From Pseudomonadota bacterium (GTDB lineage: Bacteria; Pseudomonadota; Alphaproteobacteria; Rhizobiales; Xanthobacteraceae): DNA of 7,893 bases. The notes under the pieces were generated by a model, which saw only the letters and a program-made list of their open reading frames with translations, was not told where the DNA came from and searched no databases. The stretch spans positions 1 to 7,893 of the forward strand of contig JAEWCJ010000331.1 of the NCBI GenBank assembly GCA_023390695.1, given 5' to 3'. Positions 5,976 through 7,893 of the stretch are shown here, one piece after another. A program made the position numbers and the translations under genes. The first letter of the stretch is position 1. Each line of letters starts with the position of its first letter.

Positions 5976-5999
5976 CGTTATATTCTAATGTATATACCG
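5976..5999. promoter_or_regulatory. candidate ModE (molybdate repressor) box
   Basis: Arms CGTTATAT (5976-5983) and ATATACCG (5992-5999) are inverted repeats with one mismatch over 8 bp and an 8-nt spacer; equivalently it reads TATAT-N7-TATAT. This agrees in sequence and spacing with the ModE operator as I recall it from the E. coli modA promoter (CGTTATAT, 8 nt, ACATAACG). It lies in the divergent region between the TrmO-like gene (start 5876) and the plus-strand gene starting at 6051, about 52 bp before the latter. Possible promoter pieces overlap it: TTGCAT (5963-5968) with TCTAAT (5984-5989) on plus, and TTCAAC with TATATA on minus. ModE loaded with molybdate would then block either promoter. 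The presence of Mop and moeA nearby makes this reading more likely. Confidence 0.65.
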
Positions 6000-6050
6000 T
6001 ACTCAGTTCTAGTTGAAGGCCTCATTGCCAACCATGACTTGGGGTGCACC

Positions 6051-6476
6051 GTGAGTGTGAAAGTCGATGTTGCGGAGCTGACGACCTGCGAAGTGATCGA
6101 GAGCGGAAGAACGCTTCGTTTGGATGCGAAAGATCATTCCGGGACGCCGGTGTCAGTCAATGTCTCTTTCGAGCAGGCCGAGGCAATTCTTATGACCCTT
6201 CCTCAACTGCTCAGGAAGGCTTTGCATGAAAGAACGGGCAGCACCGGATTTCGCTTTGTCTTTCCACTGGGCCGCTGGGCTGTGGAACAGGCGCTGGGGC
6301 ATGAATGCCTGATTGTCACGTTGAAAACGGACGATGGCTTTGACGTTTCTTTTGGTGTGCCGCTGGATGTGTCGCGTGCGCTTGCCGAAGCGTTGGAGCA
6401 AGGGGCGACTGCCGCGGAAAATCGCGTCGATGGAGGAGCCAGCGAACTGCGCGCATACGGAATTCCGCTCAATTGA
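6051..6476 (+). CDS. unknown 141-residue protein downstream of the ModE-like box
   Basis: I do not recognise this protein. I start it at GTG 6051 because GGGG at 6041-6044 gives a good ribosome-binding site 6 nt upstream and because coding character begins there; the open frame extends back to 5790, but that part crosses the regulatory region and reverses the TrmO-like gene. An ATG at 5988 lies inside the operator and is unlikely. The protein has no signal peptide or membrane helix, and one cysteine pair that is far apart (C13, C86). It seems to consist of two related halves: LRLDAKDHSGTPVSVNVS followed by a helix (22-54) and VTLKTDDGFDVSFGVPLD followed by a helix (89-118), each two strands plus a helix. 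Between them is GFRFVFPLGRWAVEQAL. The stop at 6474-6476 abuts the moeA stop. The context suggests a molybdenum-responsive cytoplasmic protein, which is inference. Confidence 0.7.
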   Translation: MSVKVDVAELTTCEVIESGRTLRLDAKDHSGTPVSVNVSFEQAEAILMTLPQLLRKALHERTGSTGFRFVFPLGRWAVEQALGHECLIVTLKTDDGFDVSFGVPLDVSRALAEALEQGATAAENRVDGGASELRAYGIPLN

Positions 6477-7736
6477 TCATAGACTATTGTCCTGCCGGTC
6501 AAGGCGGATAACGTCGACCTGTTCGCCCGCCTTCGCCTCAGGTGCAAAAGGCTCGCGGCGAATGAGAGCATTCGCGTTCGTCAGCGTCATCAGCATCGAA
6601 CTGTCCTGCGTGGGGAAAGCTTCGACGCGGAGGATTCCATCGGCGTCAGGTTCAGTGCGTGCCCGCATATAGTCTTCTCGTCGATCATTCTCGGGAAGCG
6701 GGCTGATCAGCCTGGCTTGCTCAAAAACGGGCTCCTTATGTGCCAGCCCCAACATGGCAGCCATCGCCGGACGAAGGAACAGCAGGGCACAAACAAGTGC
6801 AGATACGGGATTGCCCGGCATGCTCAGCACCGGCAACCCGGCTGCTTGCCCGAACATCAGGGGTTTTCCTGGCCGCATCGCGATACGCCAGAAATCCAGA
6901 GAGAAACCGCGTTCCCTAAGAGCTGCATGCACGAGGTCATGGTCGCCCACCGAGGCACCGCCCGTTGTTACCAGCAGGTCGGCGGATTTGGCCCGGTCGA
7001 GCGCCGCTGCGATCGCTTCGCGCCGGTCGGCCGCAATTCCAAGATCGATTGCGATGCCGCCCCATGCGGTGACGACGGCCGAAAGCGCAATGCTGTTTGA
7101 TCCAACGATCTGGTCCTTGCCGGGAATCTTGCCGGGCGGCACCAGTTCGTCGCCGGTTGCCAGGATGGCGACTCGCGGTTTGCGGATGACGGGGACGAGG
7201 CTATGTCCTGCCATCGCCAACAATCCGATATGGCGGGCCGTCAGAGTTTCGCCTTTGCTTGCGCAAACCGCGTCGGCCTGGAAATCGAGGCCAGCCCGGC
7301 GGATGTGTTTGCCGGTGGCCGGTACGTCTGTGATTTCGACGATGCCATGGCTTTCAGTCGCATCCTCCTGGAGTGCGATCAGATCAGCGCCGGCAGGAAC
7401 CGTACCGCCGGTAAAAATGCGCACGCATGTGCCCCGCTCGATCGGGCCGTCGAAGCTTTGGCCGGCGCGAGACTCCCCGACGCGCCGGAGGCGGGCGGGG
7501 AGGGACGCGGCATCTTCGGAGCGCAATGCATAGCCGTCCATCGCCGATACCGCCACCGGCGGGTGGCTGACCTTCGCACGAATGTCTGCGCCCAGGACGC
7601 GGCCATACGCATTCTGGAGCTCGATATCTTCACAATCCAGAACGCGAAATGCCGAGACGATGCGAGCGCGCGCTTCTTCCACGGACAGCAAAGGAGACTT
7701 ACCCTTGCCTGCCGGCTGCGGTTTAGCATCCGCCAT
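6477..7736 (-). CDS. moeA: MoeA, molybdopterin molybdenumtransferase
   Basis: MoeA inserts molybdate into adenylylated molybdopterin to make molybdenum cofactor in the cytoplasm. The 419-residue length is normal. Family blocks are all present: SAMDGYALR (64-72), RIFTGGTVPAGADLI (106-120), ILATGDELVPPG (191-202), SNSIAL (213-218), LLVTTGGASVGDHDLV (254-269), MRPGKPLMFG (287-296) and LSMPGNPVSALV (304-315), followed by a C-terminal domain IV to about 410. The acidic and threonine residues of the MDGYA, TGG, GDE and GD motifs are intact, so the enzyme should be active. I use ATG 7736-7734, 7 nt after the stop of the Mop-domain gene; a TTG at 7751 would add five residues and overlap that gene. 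The spacing implies an operon with translational coupling to the molybdate-binding gene. Its stop directly abuts that of the convergent unknown gene, with no terminator between. Confidence 0.96.
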   Translation of the reverse strand: MADAKPQPAGKGKSPLLSVEEARARIVSAFRVLDCEDIELQNAYGRVLGADIRAKVSHPPVAVSAMDGYALRSEDAASLPARLRRVGESRAGQSFDGPIERGTCVRIFTGGTVPAGADLIALQEDATESHGIVEITDVPATGKHIRRAGLDFQADAVCASKGETLTARHIGLLAMAGHSLVPVIRKPRVAILATGDELVPPGKIPGKDQIVGSNSIALSAVVTAWGGIAIDLGIAADRREAIAAALDRAKSADLLVTTGGASVGDHDLVHAALRERGFSLDFWRIAMRPGKPLMFGQAAGLPVLSMPGNPVSALVCALLFLRPAMAAMLGLAHKEPVFEQARLISPLPENDRREDYMRARTEPDADGILRVEAFPTQDSSMLMTLTNANALIRREPFAPEAKAGEQVDVIRLDRQDNSL

Positions 7737-7743
7737 GGGAGAG

Positions 7744-7893
7744 CTAGTCAATTCCGACCATCACATCGGACGCCTTGATGACTGCGTAGGCGGCTTTGCC
7801 CTTTTCCAGCTTCAGGTCATCCACAGCCTGGTTGGTAATGGAGGACGTGATGATCGAACCGCCAACATCGATGCGTACATGCGCGGTCGTTTG
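7744..7893 (-). CDS. Mop/TOBE molybdate-binding domain protein (5' end outside window)
   Basis: The last 49 residues of a protein whose start lies beyond the window. The sequence TTAHVRIDVGGSIITSSITN, then AVDDLKLEKGKAAYAVIKASDVMVGID, is the classic Mop (TOBE) fold: the V-x-I-x-V-GG-x-I strand, the SITN turn, and the final AVIKASDVMVGI strand that lines the molybdate site in Mop oligomers. It could be a stand-alone Mop protein of about 70 residues that stores molybdate, the C-terminal domain of a ModE-type regulator, or the tail of a ModC ATPase. The distance to the window edge does not allow a choice. If it is ModE, it would be the natural partner of the candidate box at 5976-5999. It ends 7 nt before the moeA start. 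Confidence 0.88.
   Translation of the reverse strand, partial: QTTAHVRIDVGGSIITSSITNQAVDDLKLEKGKAAYAVIKASDVMVGID

Overview
This GC-rich window (dense, short-spaced operons with good Shine-Dalgarno sites, GC lower between about 4900 and 6050) looks like an alphaproteobacterium, probably Hyphomicrobiales/Rhizobiales. That placement rests on protein flavour and composition only; no rRNA or other taxonomic marker is present.

Layout. (1) 1-4689, all on the minus strand and read right to left, is a probable operon: a TusA/SirA-like sulfur carrier, a DsrE-family protein, a small four-helix membrane protein with a CxxC pair, a 525-residue exported and C-terminally membrane-anchored protein I do not recognise, a PhnD-type periplasmic binding protein, a PhnE-type ABC permease, and the first nine codons of a further gene that overlaps the phnE stop by ATGA. 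Gaps are 68, 31, 12, 79 and 58 nt, then a 4-nt overlap. Two strong stem-loops bracket phnD. (2) 4690-5390 is about 700 bp without a convincing gene, with two small inverted repeats. (3) 5391-5876 (minus) encodes a short, single-domain TrmO/TsaA-family SAM-dependent methyltransferase. (4) 5877-6050 is a divergent regulatory region whose most striking element is a near-perfect candidate ModE (molybdate-repressor) box at 5976-5999. (5) 6051-6476 (plus) is a 141-residue protein of unknown function that appears to contain an internal duplication. (6) 6477-7893 (minus) holds moeA (molybdenum insertase) preceded by the C-terminal end of a Mop/TOBE molybdate-binding domain; these converge on the unknown gene with no bases between the two stop codons.

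How the genes may work together. The right half is a molybdenum-cofactor neighbourhood: molybdate binding (Mop), molybdenum insertion (MoeA) and a likely ModE operator in front of an unknown gene. The left half joins two things seldom discussed together: cytoplasmic sulfur-relay proteins (TusA/DsrE) and a phosphonate/oxyanion-type ABC importer, with two uncharacterised membrane or envelope proteins between them. The simplest inference is a system that captures a small oxyanion or sulfur compound in the periplasm and hands sulfur to a cytoplasmic relay. The substrate cannot be read from the sequence. The most novel candidates are the 525-residue protein, the CxxC membrane protein and the ModE-box-associated 141-residue protein.
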